Shown here: in pieces, positions 14,385 to 28,353 of the stretch
Layout of the letters: every line of letters begins with the position of its first letter
How positions within the stretch are numbered: the stretch's first letter is position 1
Assembly (NCBI RefSeq): GCF_043641665.1
Contig: NC_092183.1
Location: forward strand, 20,625,001-20,689,000
DNA from: Enoplosus armatus
Taxonomy: Eukaryota; Chordata; Actinopteri; Centrarchiformes; Enoplosidae
Direction: 5' to 3'
Length of the DNA: 64,000 bases
Position numbers and translations under genes: made by a program
Notes under the pieces: model-generated
Told to the model about the DNA's origin: nothing
The model's input: only the letters and a program-made list of their open reading frames with translations
The model's database searches: none

Positions 14385-14505
14385 ACAATTCAATTCAATT
14401 CAATTATATCTATATAGCGCCAAATCATAACAGAAGTTATCTCAGGGTACTTCTCATACAGAGCAGGTCTAGACGTTACTCTTTATAATATTAAACAATT
14501 CAACA
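14385..14505 (+). repeat. dispersed repeat with ATATAGCGCCAAATCA core
   Basis: (AATTC)n start, then TATATAGCGCCAAATCATAACAG, GTTATCTCAGGGTACTTCTC and AGAGCAGGTCTAGAC, a very common fish repeat core. No coding frame. Confidence 0.6.
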
Positions 14506-15342
14506 TTAAGTTCTACAAGGAATGATTAAAAAAGGGGTCTTTTTAACAGTAACAGCAGGAGGATTCAAGCAATTCCCTTTGTGCGGCTCTATATAATGAA
14601 AGGGTAATTGCTCAAAAAACAGGTCAGAAGACTGTCTGACACTGACAGAGACTGGCTACTTGTCCCATTGTGAAAACATCAATCCACTTGCCTGAACTTT
14701 CCCCTGACCTCCTGAGTTTTCTCACCCACACTGTAGAAAAGTTACTTTTCCCAAAGTGCTCTGACTGGCCCGGCCTTACCTTCTCCCACACAGAGACGGC
14801 GCAAGCCTTAAAGACTAGTTCCCTCATATCGGCTTTGTCGGTCTCCACAAGTCTGTCCGAACTGTGGCGCAGGTGGCGGGATAGACGGACCTCTCTTTAC
14901 AGAATTCTGAAACAAGCAGCATAAGTCTGCAACCTGATCCTGAAGTTCAGCTCAAGTCCACGCTGCTATTCAAGCCTGCAGATTGAATTACTGCGGGCTG
15001 CAACAGCTCCAGTCGCCCAGTAATACACCATCGCAGACTCAAACTGATACGCCCTGTGTTTGAAACAGTAAATTAATATGAACTCAAGGCAAGCATAACA
15101 ACAACTACATGTGATATAGGACGGCCTGTTTATTCAGCAGTGGTAAAAAAAAAATGGCTTGTTTTGACAATGTAAACAGGTATTGTTTGACTTACTCTCT
15201 AACGGAGTGCAAGTCAAATATTCAGTCCCCGGTAAGCGGCTCAGTGCCATGTTTTGCTCTGTAAGACCTGTCAGACAGAGCACATTTAAATGCAGCTCTG
15301 AGATGCAATCTTTTTTGGATGCCGTTAAAATGCACAAAACAT

Positions 15343-15521
15343 GGGGCGCCCCAGTAGCTCACTGGGTAGCGTGCGTACCATATAGGCTGAGTCCTTGCCG
15401 CAGCGGCCCGGGTTTGATTCCGGCCTAGGCCCTTTGCTGCATGCCTTCCCCTCTCTCCCCTACTTGCTATCACTATCCAATAAAGGCAAAAATGCCCCAA
15501 AAATAAAATGATAAAAAAAAA
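15343..15521 (+). mobile_element. tRNA-derived SINE
   Basis: Head resembles a tRNA gene: an A-box-like TAGCTCACTGGGTAG (15356-15370) and a B-box GGTTTGATTCC, then the typical fish tail TTTGCTGCATGCCTTCCC and an A-rich 3' end near 15510-15521. Pol III promoter boxes are visible, but the tRNA fold is not kept, so this is not a tRNA gene. Confidence 0.75.
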
Positions 15522-16308
15522 GAATACAGTGGATGTTTATTCGCTCTGATTTTGCTCTAAATCTGCACATTCACAGGACTTCCCTGAGCTGGTTCTCATT
15601 TCACTGGAAAGCCGTGTGATACTAAGACATCAAGTGGGGGGGGGGGGGACAACAGAGAAAGAGAGCGATAAAGTGAGGGAGAAAGATGCAATCTAAGCAA
15701 ATGACCCAGAAAACAACCGTTTTCTGGTGAACTCGTTGGACAAAAAGCCCCTCACACTCATCCCAAACTACCTACTAAGAACAAAACAAAACAGAGGACA
15801 GCCTCTCGAATGCAGCGACTGTCTACAACAAGTTCAGAGAAAAAAAAAAGGCCTAACCACTGAACAAAACGCTCTGATGAACAAGCATTCCCGACTGAGA
15901 CAAAGGAGCAATTCGAGGAAGCAAGAGAGGGTTACAGCGGGATACAATAACAGCACTTCAGACACAGACACACAGCTCATCACAACTCTTCTGACACTGT
16001 GAGTGGCCGGCTTATCAGTCAGCTCCTCTGTCTGTATGAGAAACGCTGGCAGCCATCGTTGGCCTTTAATTCCACCCAGGCACCAATCTAATTAAGGGGC
16101 ACTAGACTGAGCACAATCACACGCCTCCTGATGACTTACAATTACACAAACATTTCAAAATAAAGCCGGTAACCTGTCCTACAAATGTGCATATTTATGA
16201 GATAAAAAAACATACAGTATCCACAGCACTGATCACAAAACAAATGCCACCGAGTGCACTGTGTTTATGGTGCTAAAACCATATTGTATATTATCATAAC
16301 CATGATTA

Positions 16309-16408
16309 TGGTGGCCTAGTGATGAAGGCACATACCATATAACCACACTGTCGACGGTTTGATACTGGCTGGAGACTCTTGTTGTATATCATACCGCTCT
16401 CTCTCTCG
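16309..16408 (+). mobile_element. degenerate tRNA-derived SINE fragment
   Basis: GTGGCCTAGTGATG (A-box region) and GGTTTGATACTGGCTGGAGAC (B-box region) followed by TTGTTGTATATCATACC and a (CT)n tail. Same tail style as the SINE at 15343, but more decayed. Confidence 0.6.
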
Positions 16409-16469
16409 TTCATACAACGGGCCATGTTTGTAGCCACAGTCCGTGGAAATACTGATTTTGAACATTGGT

Positions 16470-16575
16470 AACATTGGCTCTTAATGACAATGTAAACATG
16501 CCGATGTTTAATAGGTATAATGTTTACCATGTTCACCATCTTAGTTTGGCTAATTAGCACTAAGCTCTTTGAACT
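16470..16575 (+). repeat. fragment of the GCTAACATGCTAAC-type repeat
   Basis: CCGATGTTTAATAGGTATAATGTTTACCATGTTCACC and TAATTAGCACTAAGC in pieces match the copy at 8558. It starts just after a SINE fragment. Confidence 0.55.
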
Positions 16576-19500
16576 TAGCTCTAAAAACATATACATGTAT
16601 ATATATATATATATATATGTATGAATAGATAAACTGCACTCTGGGTTAAATAAAAAACACGTTTTGATTGTGTTTAGGTGTGAACTGTCCCTTTAAACTG
16701 CTCTTTTACTTGACAGTGCAGCTCAGGGACTTGACAATGACAGGCATTGTAATTAGCCACCACATAATGGGAATGACCTTATTAAGCTGATGCTGGGTCA
16801 CACGCAGATTTAGGTTACCAAAACACACGAGTGGAGCTTTATCAGGTACTATCTTTCCATATTTTTTTTTGTCTTTATCTCAACTGGCGCCTGAGTGCAC
16901 AAACACACACAGATACATAAAGTCAGATCTTTCTTTAGGAGAGCGAGTATCAATATTTATGCACTGGCTGAGTCCATAAATACCAGTGGCCAGTCCAAAA
17001 ATCAATGCACGCCTGCTACATATTTTAATCTCCCTATGAAGGTCACATTACTCCAACAACGCCTGAGAGGGCGAAGCACACACACACACACACACACACC
17101 CAACTAAATCAGCCAGCAGCTTTTAGATTCACGCCATCCTGACCCTGCCCCAGTTCAACTAATGTCACTGAACTACATACTGTATTAAAGAGCGTAAAAA
17201 CAGAGAGAGCTCATCAGCCATAAATGGATTATAAAAGCCATCACATGGCAGATGCTCTAGCTGCGTCTGAAAAGGCTGTGCTGATGCTCTGTGTGTTCAG
17301 GGTTTAGCCCTGTGTAACTCATGTGCATTATAGATGAGGCAGAGGAGAAGGGGAGTGTCCACTGGAGCACTATCAGTTACCAGAAGGCCAATCTAAATCT
17401 CCCCCATCATGACTAGCCTCTATTTCAGAGCCGTGGGGGTGACACAGCAACAAGCTCAGCCTTCCCTGCAGGCAGCTGTAAACTTAGGCACAAGTCTCCG
17501 GCCTCCACGGTGCCGCACCGCAAGAAAAAAACAACAACAACAACAACTGTGTTCTCGTTTCTAAAACTGAGGGACTGCCAAAGTGATTCCTGCCATCACA
17601 TGAATTTGTCACTTTGCTAACAGGGCTTATGAAAGTTAGATGAACATTTTTACGATCTTGTTAAAACCAGTTACATTATTAAAAGGGCACATTCATCCTG
17701 CGAGGCGAGAAAGAGAGCCTGTAGCAGATTGAAATTTTAATAAGCTCAATGCAGTGGCGAGAGATTGAGAAACTTGGCAGAGATTTAGCTTTGAAATCCT
17801 GAATATGGGCATGAGATGATTTAGCCTCATTGTATCATGCATGCACTCAAGCGGTTCAAAAGACAGGGGATTCTGCAAACCTGTGATAAACCCATTAACC
17901 GGCTTAACTTCAGACACTTCCCCTAGCGTTTTAATCTGTGATACGAAGCAATGTCTCTATCGCTATTTTTAATGTAGTCCCTTTTAGTTCAGCATAATAA
18001 AGATACTATAAGGACTACATATATTTTTATATTACAGGTTTTATTTAACATTACTGTACTGGCGTGTTGTTATCTCAAATCTGCATGTTTTGCAGCAATG
18101 GTGATTCTTTTTTTCCTACATGGTGCCGCACCACCGCTGAGAATGAATACAGAGAGGGTAGTGTGACGCTAACGCCCACAGCCATCATGACAGGCCAGAC
18201 TGTAGATGAAGGTGGCTGGTGTCGGCAGGCTCGGAAAACACCTGACCCTGGAGGAGACTGGGAAGGACTCTCTCCCTCTCTCTGCTATCTCTGTTAAGGC
18301 TGTGATAAACGTTATCTCAGCATCATAAGTGTACTGTTATCTTGTAAGGTAAAAGGTCCAACCAGTGACAACATACAGCGCTGTGTATGTATGTTGGTGT
18401 GTGTTTGCCCTTGTCTGTGTGCGTGCTGGCAACAGACACCCTGTGTGTTAAATCATGCCATACATCCCGCCAGCTCCTTGCAGACCTGTTACAGCAGAGA
18501 GGCAGCGGGCCATGTTCCAATAGCAACACAGTCTTACGGTTTTAATTCAAGGCTTCTATCTCAGTCGGGAAATGAGACAGGAGTCAGAAACATGTTTACT
18601 GCTAATGATCACACATTTTTCTAACACAATTATTTGATTATCAAATTGAAATGTATTAATCAGAACTTGAGGTCAAAGGAAGTGGACAAGGTTGTATGTT
18701 GTATTGTATATTTAGCCTGTGCGTTTAATAAAAGCTGTGTAAACTGTTAATAGTCCGGGAAGAAATGAATAGTGGAAATGCAACAGGAGGGTTGAAAGTG
18801 GGAAAATGCACGTCAGAATCGCACTGGTTCATGTAGCACACATTTTCTTTAACAACTGCAGCTTGGTTGTGTATGTAATAGAGGAGGAGGCCCACTTGAA
18901 CGATAAGCTGATCTAAAGATCAAAAGCCAGAAAGCTATCAACAAGAAAACTGGTCATAATAGCTCAGTTGTATTGCATCCTTTCTAGATCTCTCCAGATG
19001 GAAATACATACAAATGCAGTTAGTTTGAAGTGTCTGCGGAAAAAAAAATGAGAAAGCCACTGACAAAAAATCTTAAAAGCTCTCTTGATCATTTCGCATG
19101 CACTTTTGAGACGGCCCCTAACTTCAGCTCATCATTTTCCTGTCTGGATCTTGAGCTAAAAATAACACCTGTGCAACATCAGCCAAGCTTTATCCTGCAC
19201 CGCCCAACAAATGTGGTGAAGACCGATGAAAAGTTATTGAGGAAGTTTTTATTTGATAAATGTCTGAATATTGAACTTCATATCTACACCTCAGTGTTTT
19301 TAGCACATACCGGTCATATCTGCATTTTCCAGCATTTGATAGTTCCTTGTTTTCGACATTTTACAGACCAACAATCACTGAGTTGGTTGACATTATAAAT
19401 AATCACTGCAGATCTAGCAAGAATAGATGTGACAGAAAAATGGCAAAGTGGAAAAAACTACAAAAATATGCTCCAATCTTACTGCAGATTATCACACATG

Positions 19501-20082
19501 CTGTGATGGTTTACATGTTAGGCATGTAAACCATTCCCTCTTTAGCTGTATTTGCCATCATATTAGTCGAGACTTGGGCTGCTACTACGTTCACAAACAA
19601 ACACATTATTATCAAAGAGACACCCGGTTGACCCCTGCGCATCAGTAAGACAATAACTGATAAGTAGTCAGTCCACTGGAGGAGCAGAAAACGGCTGCTG
19701 AGTGAATGTTGTTTAGCAAAAGCAGTGTGCAGTCCTGGGTCAGCCAGCAGCATCTGAGCGTTAATAAGGGGGGTAATTGAATTAGGGGATCAGTGGAGGC
19801 CTGTAGTGTGGGCGCCACGCGGCTCTAATTTCATTACAAGTGATGTAAACATGTGGTTGGCCCCCAGCGCAGGGGCCTCCCACGTCAATACACGCACAAA
19901 CACACTCAGAAATACAACACTCACTTATAGAAATAAATAAACAAAACCACAAATCGTAACATCCTGTCCATCCAACCACACAGCGATTTCAGCCTGTGTG
20001 TGTGAGAGCTGTGAGGTTACACTAATGAAGTAATAAAGGTGGAATCAGGGGGAAGACATCGGCTGCTCATGGTAAATCTGGT

Positions 20083-20142
20083 GCAGCACGGTGGCTCAGT
20101 GGTTAGCTCTATCAGCTCTATAGCAAGGAGACCGATTCTCAG
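20083..20142 (+). mobile_element. tRNA-derived SINE head fragment
   Basis: GCAGCACGGTGGCTCAGTGGTTAG is the usual 5' end of a fish tRNA-like SINE. The B box is decayed and the element ends within about 60 bp. Confidence 0.5.
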
Positions 20143-21024
20143 GCTTTTTTGTGCGATGTTTATGTTTTCTGAATATGAATAAATATGAATAAATGATTAA
20201 TCTGGCTTTGACGGTGGTGTAGGAGAGAGTACATGACACATGAAGTTGACACCGGGGGATATTTTTAGTTCTGTTTGTTTACAAGAACATGATGGCTACC
20301 CACAATCTATGATATCCATACTGCGAGGTGACCGTGATTTTTCCAGTCTGCGTGATGCATATTTATGATCAGCGCTCTCATGCGCCTTGGCCTGATGATT
20401 CACTCGACCATCAAACCGAGCGCAGCCCGGTTAGACCCGTAGGCTTGACTGTAGGCCTGCTCCCGGTGAATAGTTATGAGGGCAGGAGTTAACCAAGGAG
20501 AAACTGTTCACATCCCTAATAAAGTCTAGCCCCGCTGCAACAATGAGACACTCTCAGAGACAGATGGGTGATGGGTCACACCCTCAGCGTTTCAATATGC
20601 AGGTGGCCCAATCGGAGCACAGGAAATAAACCGACGAATGTGGAGACATGGAAATAGTCTTTTGCAAAGGTACAAAGAGAATGGTATTGCTTAAACTCTT
20701 TGCCAAAACATCACGCATCATATTACGGCATCGGGCAGTAAATCAGTAAACCTTCTCAACTTTAAAACAGCACACCTGTTCATGCAACTCACATCTATCA
20801 CATCTAATGCTCAATGCTAAAAAAATGCTCAAACCTCGCTTCGACCAGCCTTTGACAGACGAGCCTGTTTTATTTTTTGACACCCTGGAAAGCCTGCCAA
20901 TTTACCTCGCATGTTAACCCCTGCGGCAGAGCAGGAGGGGAACATGGCTGAGGACGGACCTATCAGTTAGAGAGAACCCCATCTCTCCACGGCCGTCCCT
21001 GTTAGTTTTTCCAAGACAATTTAA

Positions 21025-21290
21025 AGCAAGACTCTGTCATTTTTAAAAGGAGAAATTAGACATTCTTCCTCTTGCAAATCAAAAGTTCAATTCACGAGCA
21101 ATAAAACACACCATTTCTCAATTTTCATTGCACTCAGGGGTTTTGCCAATACAACCTGGCATGGTCTGGTGTGACCAGTAGCTTATAGAGGTTAATGCTG
21201 GCTAATGTTATCAAACATTATCTAGATATTGAAGTATTAACAGACAAATTACTAGATAACTGCCACCTTTTGGCCACAGTGGCCGACGTT
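21025..21290 (+). repeat. interspersed repeat, copy 1 (partner at 58212)
   Basis: Shares ordered blocks with 58212-58450: ACTCTGTCATTTTT, ACATTCTTC, AAATCAAAAGTT, ATGGTCTGGTGTGACCAGTAGCTTAT and GGCTAATGTTA. No coding frame. Family not named. Confidence 0.65.
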
Positions 21291-23114
21291 CAGCCAAAAT
21301 GACATAGTATCCCATTTTAGAAAGAGATGGTTTGCTGAATAGCTGTGGAGGTGAACCTGGGCTGTGTTTATGTTTTGTTGCTGCATGAAAATCGTACATC
21401 TCTCACCTTCCACAACGCGTACAAAACTAGCTAGTTGTTTGGTTGAAAATGTATGTTCTGTTGGTTTGGATGCACTGATTTGCCAATAGATCAAATAAGC
21501 ACAGTATACATGGAGTGCTGTATGTTATACCTGAATGTGATTGAAACACAAGACAAGACTTTAATTATATTCCTCTGACTGCATTTTCCCAAAACTGTGA
21601 ATGCATAATTTATAGGCAAGAAAGTGATTGAAGACAGAGAACTGCTTGTTTCTTCTGCCACTTTCCTTGATCACGAAAACTCCTGCAGTCATACACTAAA
21701 AAGTCCTATAACAGAGGAAAACGTTATGTAAATGTCAACTTTTGCAGAATAACAACTATAACTCAGTCTCAGTGAAATTCCCACTTCAGCATAAATCTGC
21801 ATGCCTAAAAGAGGACAAGCAACAAAGGTAAAAAAAAAAGGGTACAAAATCTCTAGGGCTATGGTTAAAAAAAAAAACGTCACTTTTATCAAGATTGCTC
21901 ACAGGAAAACAGACACGCCGTATAAGACGGAAAGATGTAACGTCTGCAGACAGCTGTGTACACGAGGGAGACACCTTTACCAGGGTGCGTCTGCGGTTTG
22001 TTGATTGCATCTCCATCATAAGATAACAGAGCTGCGGGCTGATGGAGGCTGCTGAAGAAGTGCTCTGTCAGTTTTTCATTACCACTCAGTCTCACACAGG
22101 ACCATTCAGCCTTGGTAATTACTGATGCTAGGCCAGTCTTTCGAGATCCATAATCGGCTGTTTTTCCACTTGAGGGAACTAACAACACCACCTCCAACCC
22201 AGCCACCCACCCCCTCACCAATACCCCTGTTCCTCCCAGTCCATTTCTCTGTTGACTGAGCGGTGCGAGCCACCAGCTTAATGACACAACAGGAATGCAA
22301 GTTGACTCCAAAAGAAATCATTTCCCCGCAACCACCACAGGCACGTTTCATGTGACCAGATCTCGTTCAAGGATGTTATAATTATCAGAACATACCAGGA
22401 ATTGGGCCTCATTGAAGGCAACAACTGCTAAGCAATACCATAAACTCCAAATTTCACAAGACTGTTATGAGTCAAAAGTGTGTGCAGGCAAATGCACAAT
22501 TAAATGTCCTTCACACAGAATTGTTTAGGGAGCTTGACAGATTAACAAATCTATTTCCACTTTTTAGAAACATGTAATTATTACATTTGGTTCCTTTGAA
22601 AAGGCTGCTGCGCATGGCTGAAATGGCAGGCGATCCCGTGAGAAACGTTGGCAAGCTAATTATCAAGTAGCCCCGTCACAAGCAGGCGGAGAGCTTAAAA
22701 ATAAAGTTCACACCACCCTCATTATGCAAACAACTGCAGTCAGTAGTGCTAACCTCGCACCCCTATAGACTACAGCTGGCGGACTTTAACCCAAGGAGGC
22801 CACGCTCTCAGTGTATGACACAAGAGGGTTGTGAAAGGCGCGTGACAATATCGTCAAGTTTGTGCAGTGTAACCAAACCAAAGCCAGGGAACATATGACA
22901 CAGACAGCACCGTTGTTCGTTGTTCTTGCGTTCTTCACCGCCAATAAAATGTATCTCTCATCAGATCACCGTTCATTAACACGCAAGAAGAAGCGTGCTG
23001 TTTATTAGCAGCTTCAGTTTATAGTTCAGCCGAAAGATGTCACCCATAACGTCGCCCTCTGTGAAAACAACAGTCTGGTAAGAGCTGCGGAGACACAGGA
23101 CAGAAAGCCGGCAG

Positions 23115-23115
<1 letters not shown>

Positions 23116-23154
<39 letters not shown>
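23116..23154. repeat. (CA)19 microsatellite
   Basis: Perfect dinucleotide run. Confidence 0.95.
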
Positions 23155-23156
<2 letters not shown>

Positions 23157-24166
23157 CCCCTTTGCGCAAGCACCTCACTGAGGTCTAATCGATGCAGCTC
23201 ATTCATATTGAACCACAGACGTCAGGGGAAGCCGGGGGAATTACAAGCAGCCTAGAGGAAGCCTGAGGAAGACAAAAGCTGCTTTGCTCTGGAAACCTGC
23301 TGTTTACTGTCCACGGCATCCTCAACATCGTGGCTGCTGTGTCTCCTCACTCCAAAAGGAAATGACACTGAACAGGTACAACAGTACTGAAAAACCAGAT
23401 TGTTAAAAAACAATATGCCATGTTTTGGGGGATTTCTAAACATTATCTTAATTATTTGACCCTAGCAGAAGGCTTTCCCCAGAGCTGTGTAGTAGCACCA
23501 ATATACACTGTGTTGACAGATAGAAGAAAACCGGCATTATCCTAAATAAGAAGAATCCTATTTCAGAGGAGCAGCAGGGCTGGAGTAAACCACTAGAGGC
23601 CCTGGGGCAAAGATCTGATGTGGGCCACCCCTCAAGTTAGTTTGTGTTCATTTGATTACACTCAGATTTATAAAGTAATACTGAAGTATAATACTGAAAT
23701 ACTAAGGGTATTTAAATTTCAGTTTCATTGAGGGCCCCTGTACAAGACAGGGTGTCAAGATTACTGTGGGTAAAAATTCAGGGACCCTTATCATCAGACC
23801 TCAGACAGGGATGAGGTGAATGCAAAGGCCTTAGTTAAGAAGCATCGTCTCCTCACTGTTCCCTGATATGGTCAGTGGTCATGAAATGTAGAGAAAACTG
23901 CCACTTTGACCCCAATTAATCCCAGAGATGATTCTAAATGAACACGAGCAGAAGCGAGAGCAGCCCATTTTAAAATTAAACCAACAACTGGAGGAAAAAT
24001 AACTCATGGTTCACAAGTTCATAATGCAAAGCAGGGAGAGGGAAACATGAAAGCCAGACAACTGCTGAAAGCAAATGCCTCCACGGCCGTCTTCTGCTGC
24101 CCCTAATGATCTACGCCCAGTCCAGCATCAACAAGCCTTTATCTCCATTTCACACCGAGAACTCAC

Positions 24167-24304
24167 CAGTAACTTTTGCTTCAGCCTTTGGTGGCTCAGG
24201 GTCTCCGGGCTGAGTCTCAGAGCTCTGCTGTTGTCCTCTAGAAGACGAAAGCTGTCCAAACGCTGCACACCTGGGAGCTGGAGGGGCAAAACTTCATTTC
24301 TCAG
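24167..24304 (-). CDS. candidate internal exon of an unassigned minus-strand gene (possibly rimbp2)
   Basis: On the minus strand a pyrimidine-rich acceptor (TTCTTCTCTGCCCACAG) opens 138 nt with one fully open phase-0 frame of 46 codons, closed by a strong donor GTGAGT. The frame begins LRNEVLPLQLPGVQRLDSFR and ends HQRLKQKLL; it is Leu/Arg rich and free of low complexity. Synteny would predict rimbp2 on this strand, and the start faintly resembles the ALRNQRETLPLP segment of RIM-BP1 as I remember it. That is suggestive only. Confidence 0.4.
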
Positions 24305-25989
24305 CTGTGGGCAGAGAAGAACACAACAAGCTGCAGTCATTTCAAGTATTTCAGTCGAATTAATATAGCAATAGTAATACTGCGTATTTTCTTAGGAAAC
24401 AAAATCTTTCCACAATGGTTGGTTGTCACTATAACAATGGCAGTTTTTGGCTTCTTCCAAATAACCCTTCACCGCTGGGGATGAAATCTGCTGGCACTCT
24501 CTCTCGAAGTGTAAGTGAGCGGCCGCTCAGAGCCAGCGGGTGGTCTGAGTGGAAGAAACAGCTAACAGCTACACTCCCGCAGTGCAAACAGTGTGTCCTC
24601 CCTTCATTGATCTCCACAGGTCCAGTCTGACAATAGAAGGAATAAAGTATCTACTGGACTACCTGCCCGCCTGCTGCTTTGAGCACACATTGAACACAGC
24701 GTTTCACTAAACTTTGATTTCTTGGAAAATAAAGTCACTGGTGTGCGATTCAGTTAAAAAAAAAAAAACATCACATAAAAACAGAAACGTAATGTGAGCT
24801 GTAAAATCAAACAGAAAGTCCTGATGGGCTGTGCTTGTAAATCTGTGCATGTCACAAGGCATCAACTGATTGGTGTAATGGTGACTTAATTGTATTATCA
24901 CAGTCAACCAGATGCTTCACGCGGCTCTGTTTACTCACATTCCAAAATCTGCAAAGACCCAAGCGACATGTTTGACCTAGTGTATCAATGAAAAATAACA
25001 CTTAAACACTCATTCAACCAGATACTTACAAACCCACACGTGTATAAGATGCCAACGAGGTAAAATAACATCCTCTCTCCATGTTCAACCACTTAGCCAG
25101 CAACGCTGATAGCACTACCTAAACTGCTTGTTATTGCCAAGCTAGTGGAGCTGGCTGGAAATAATAATGCCCCCCTTTTAAATTATTCATGGCTCCAGTC
25201 AGGTGGAACCAGATGCTGCTTTTGTGTCATAGAGGGAGAGCTGTAACTCGACTCAAGCATGGAAGGCCATCGCTGCGTGGAGGTAAAGACTTCATGGAAC
25301 AAGCGTGGATGCTGCTGGGCCACAAACAAAACACAGGATGTCATGACACACACTTGGCTGTTTCCATGTGACATTTTCCTGCAAGTGTTCAGACAGAGGA
25401 CGATGGTTCAGTAGGTTGGTCCCAATGTGGGCGAAGCCTGAGGTGCCGCTCGCAGTTCACCCACCCCGTGTTGGTGTCGCTTTGTACCCCACCCTGACAT
25501 TTGTGGCCATGGCCAGAAGATGACCTTTTTTGTCCATGCCATGCTTTAGTGCTGAATATTAATGCTATGGTGCTGTGTGCCCGCCACTCATGGGAACAAG
25601 CAGTGCTATTTTTAGCCACATGTCCCCAGCTGCACATCTCCAACCCGGGGCCAATGGGCAATTAGTGTTTGTTTCTAATGGCGGGAGGCAGTGCCGTAAC
25701 CTCCCTAACGCAAACAGACATCTGGACGTAGGCTGTCTCTGTCCTGCCCCGTACCCCTGCCGCAAGGCACAACTCCTGGAGCCATGCAGTCCCTCCATCC
25801 ACCTCAGCCTTCGTAGGTGCTGAGGAGCTCTTCTCCCCGACACCTACTGCCATTCACTCTGGAAACAAAGTGACTTATTTACCTATTCGTGCAATAATTC
25901 ATGGCCTTGGCTGAAAATGATATCGTCCTGTGCCTGTGTTTAAAGCAAATGTGACACCTTGATAAGTCCAAACACCTACTTTTCTGTCA

Positions 25990-26372
25990 ACGGAGCTGCA
26001 ACCAACGATTATTTTCATTATCAATTAAACTGCCGATTATTTTCTCGAATAATCTATTAAAAAAATTAATCCTCTGCTCTATAAAATGTCAGAAACTTGA
26101 GAAATGTCCACCACAATGTTCTGTAGGCTAAGGTGACGACACTGCTTATTTTGTCTGACCAGCAGTCTAAAATCCAAAAATATTCCATTTACAGTGATAT
26201 AAATCAGAGAAGAGGAGCAAATCCTCGCAACTGAAAAGCTGTAACAGTTCAGCACTACTGAGTTGCAGTTCAGTATATCCTTGAAAAATGTTTAATTGAT
26301 TTTCAAAAGTTTAGTTTTCTGTGGATTAATTAATCAATTATTCGACTAGTCATTTCAATTGCAGTTATTTAT
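25990..26372 (+). repeat. AT-rich teleost dispersed repeat, second copy
   Basis: Begins GAGCTGCAACCAACGATTATTTTCATTATC and ends GGATTAATTAATCAATTATTCGACTAGTCATTTC in pieces, again near-inverted ends. Contains TATAAAATGTCAGAAA typical of this family. Confidence 0.65.
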
Positions 26373-28353
26373 GACTACAATTCATTTCATCACTCTGTAC
26401 TTGACTGGCCGGCTCAGACACGCGCACAGGATCTGATTGAACGACATTTCAGAACAGTATGAGCTCATTATTTGTGATAATTGTCAGGGCCGACAGTAAG
26501 TCTGTTTTCATCTATATTAGGAGGAACGCTCCATGCAGGCATGTCTAATTAAGCAGAATTAGACACTGTTTGTTATTCCAGCATACAAGCATTTGCACAA
26601 ACTCATGTTGGGCTGTAGTCCTAGACTGTCAGCACCTCTAAGATAACACAGTACATTATGATATATTCGGCTGAGCGGGTATAATGAGTCAGTTTGGGAG
26701 TCTGTATGTCATGACGGCCTCTTTAATTCATTTTAGTCAGGGCAAAGCTAATTCAATCCACCTTATTACAGCTTCTTCATGCAATTACCCTGTGCCCCTG
26801 TTCATTGATGGGCCAGCATGGAGGCAGTGGATTGGACAGCAGGCTTGCCAACTCCACAGAGACCTGTAACATAGAACAATGTAGCGTGCCCTATCATACA
26901 GTTAACAAAGATGAATCACTGCAAAAAAGGAGTCATTGTGCTGCAGCACCCACTGCACAGCCGAGGGTTTTTTTTTTCTAGTAATCTTCTGTGAAATTCC
27001 ACTTGATCGGGACATTAGAATCAATTACATCCCCACATAAACACAAAGCATTAACTCTGGAGCACATTAGCATTCCATTAATCATCCTCTACATTAAAAG
27101 TGCTGGAGAAACAGAAAGTGTGCCTTGAACTGACTGGCACAGTGTGTCCGTAGCACTGCCTGCCAATAATATGTTATCAAAGAGTGTGCAATTAACCTCC
27201 AACATGGTGGACAATACACAGAGTGGAGCGTGTCCACATTAAGGACATGAACATTCAACAACCGCCTCAGACATGAAGGATCCTTCCTACTGTTGTCAAC
27301 TGTAAGCTGTATACATCAAATGAACCAGGGTTCACATCACTCTGCATTGCCTTTTTGGAAAAATAGAACTTAGAAAGTCTGGGTTAAATTAACCTACGCA
27401 ACATGAAACTGAACACGATTTTCCTTTTATAGAAAATATGGAGTACAGTGTGAACATAGCAGACACAGCAAGCAGAAAGGCAGAGACAGAGATAGAGACC
27501 GAGATTGAACCTGTGGAGATAAGCTTTTTTATTACAAAGCAAATCCTGACAAATAATCATCACTGCCTGTGGATTTTGGCAAGATCCACATAATCATCCC
27601 CAACCCCCGCCCTTGGACGTGATCGTCCACCTTTCAGTGCGGATCCAAACAGCCCTCCACCTCACTGAGCAGACCACAAACAGACTTACTGACAGCTCAG
27701 AGAGAGCCACAGCAATCTCTAAAAGTGATGTTAAATATGTGTGCTTTTGGGTTTATAAGTTTTGTTAGTCAGGCCTAGTACATATTAAAATCCTGTTTGT
27801 GTGCGAGAAAGGAGTCCTACTTCCTCTCCTGCACTGAATTCCTATAAAGACAATCAATGACCTGTCCATAACAATGTAACACTGACGACGCTAAAGCATC
27901 AGCATACGCTTTAACTACCTGTGAAAATGTCACAGCAACAAATTTGAGTTTGTCACATCTGTAAACTGGAGTATGAAAATAGCATCACCCCAACAACAAA
28001 CCACTACTACCAACTTCTGGGGACTCATCTAATCTCATGCTGTTTACCCCAGATCAGTGATGTCCATCTGACTGAGTGGACAGCCCTGATCAACTCCAGG
28101 AACAATCAATTATGAATGCAGTCAGATCCCCGAGGTGATTACTGACTACTCTCCTCTGACCTCCAGTGAAGTCAGCAGACGGTCTCTCCCGGCCGTCTGA
28201 GCCCGACTACAGCGGTCGGTCAAACTGCCGACATGACGACAGCTGGCACGACACATCTACTTAAAGCGTCTTTCACACTTAGTTCCCGGTAAATTACTGG
28301 GACAACCTTTCGGGCACCGCTAGTGAGTCTCACTATTCACACATGCGGCTACA

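Larger units (their letters stand above)
1..24166. other. gene-poor region, no supported coding sequence
   Basis: All open frames here are short, lack family motifs and mostly overlap microsatellites or repeats. The listed repeats are the only firm content. Several AT-rich, homeodomain-motif-bearing blocks (for example 16050-16110, 17690-17900, 22600-22720) look like conserved non-coding elements, but this cannot be shown from one sequence. Confidence 0.6.

Noticed and set aside
15343..15440. tRNA gene
   Set aside because: A and B boxes are present but the cloverleaf is not complete and a SINE tail with poly(A) follows.
25389..25853. Overlapping open frames on both strands in a moderately GC-rich stretch
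   Set aside because: No frame shows a family signature, and splice sites do not bound any of them.
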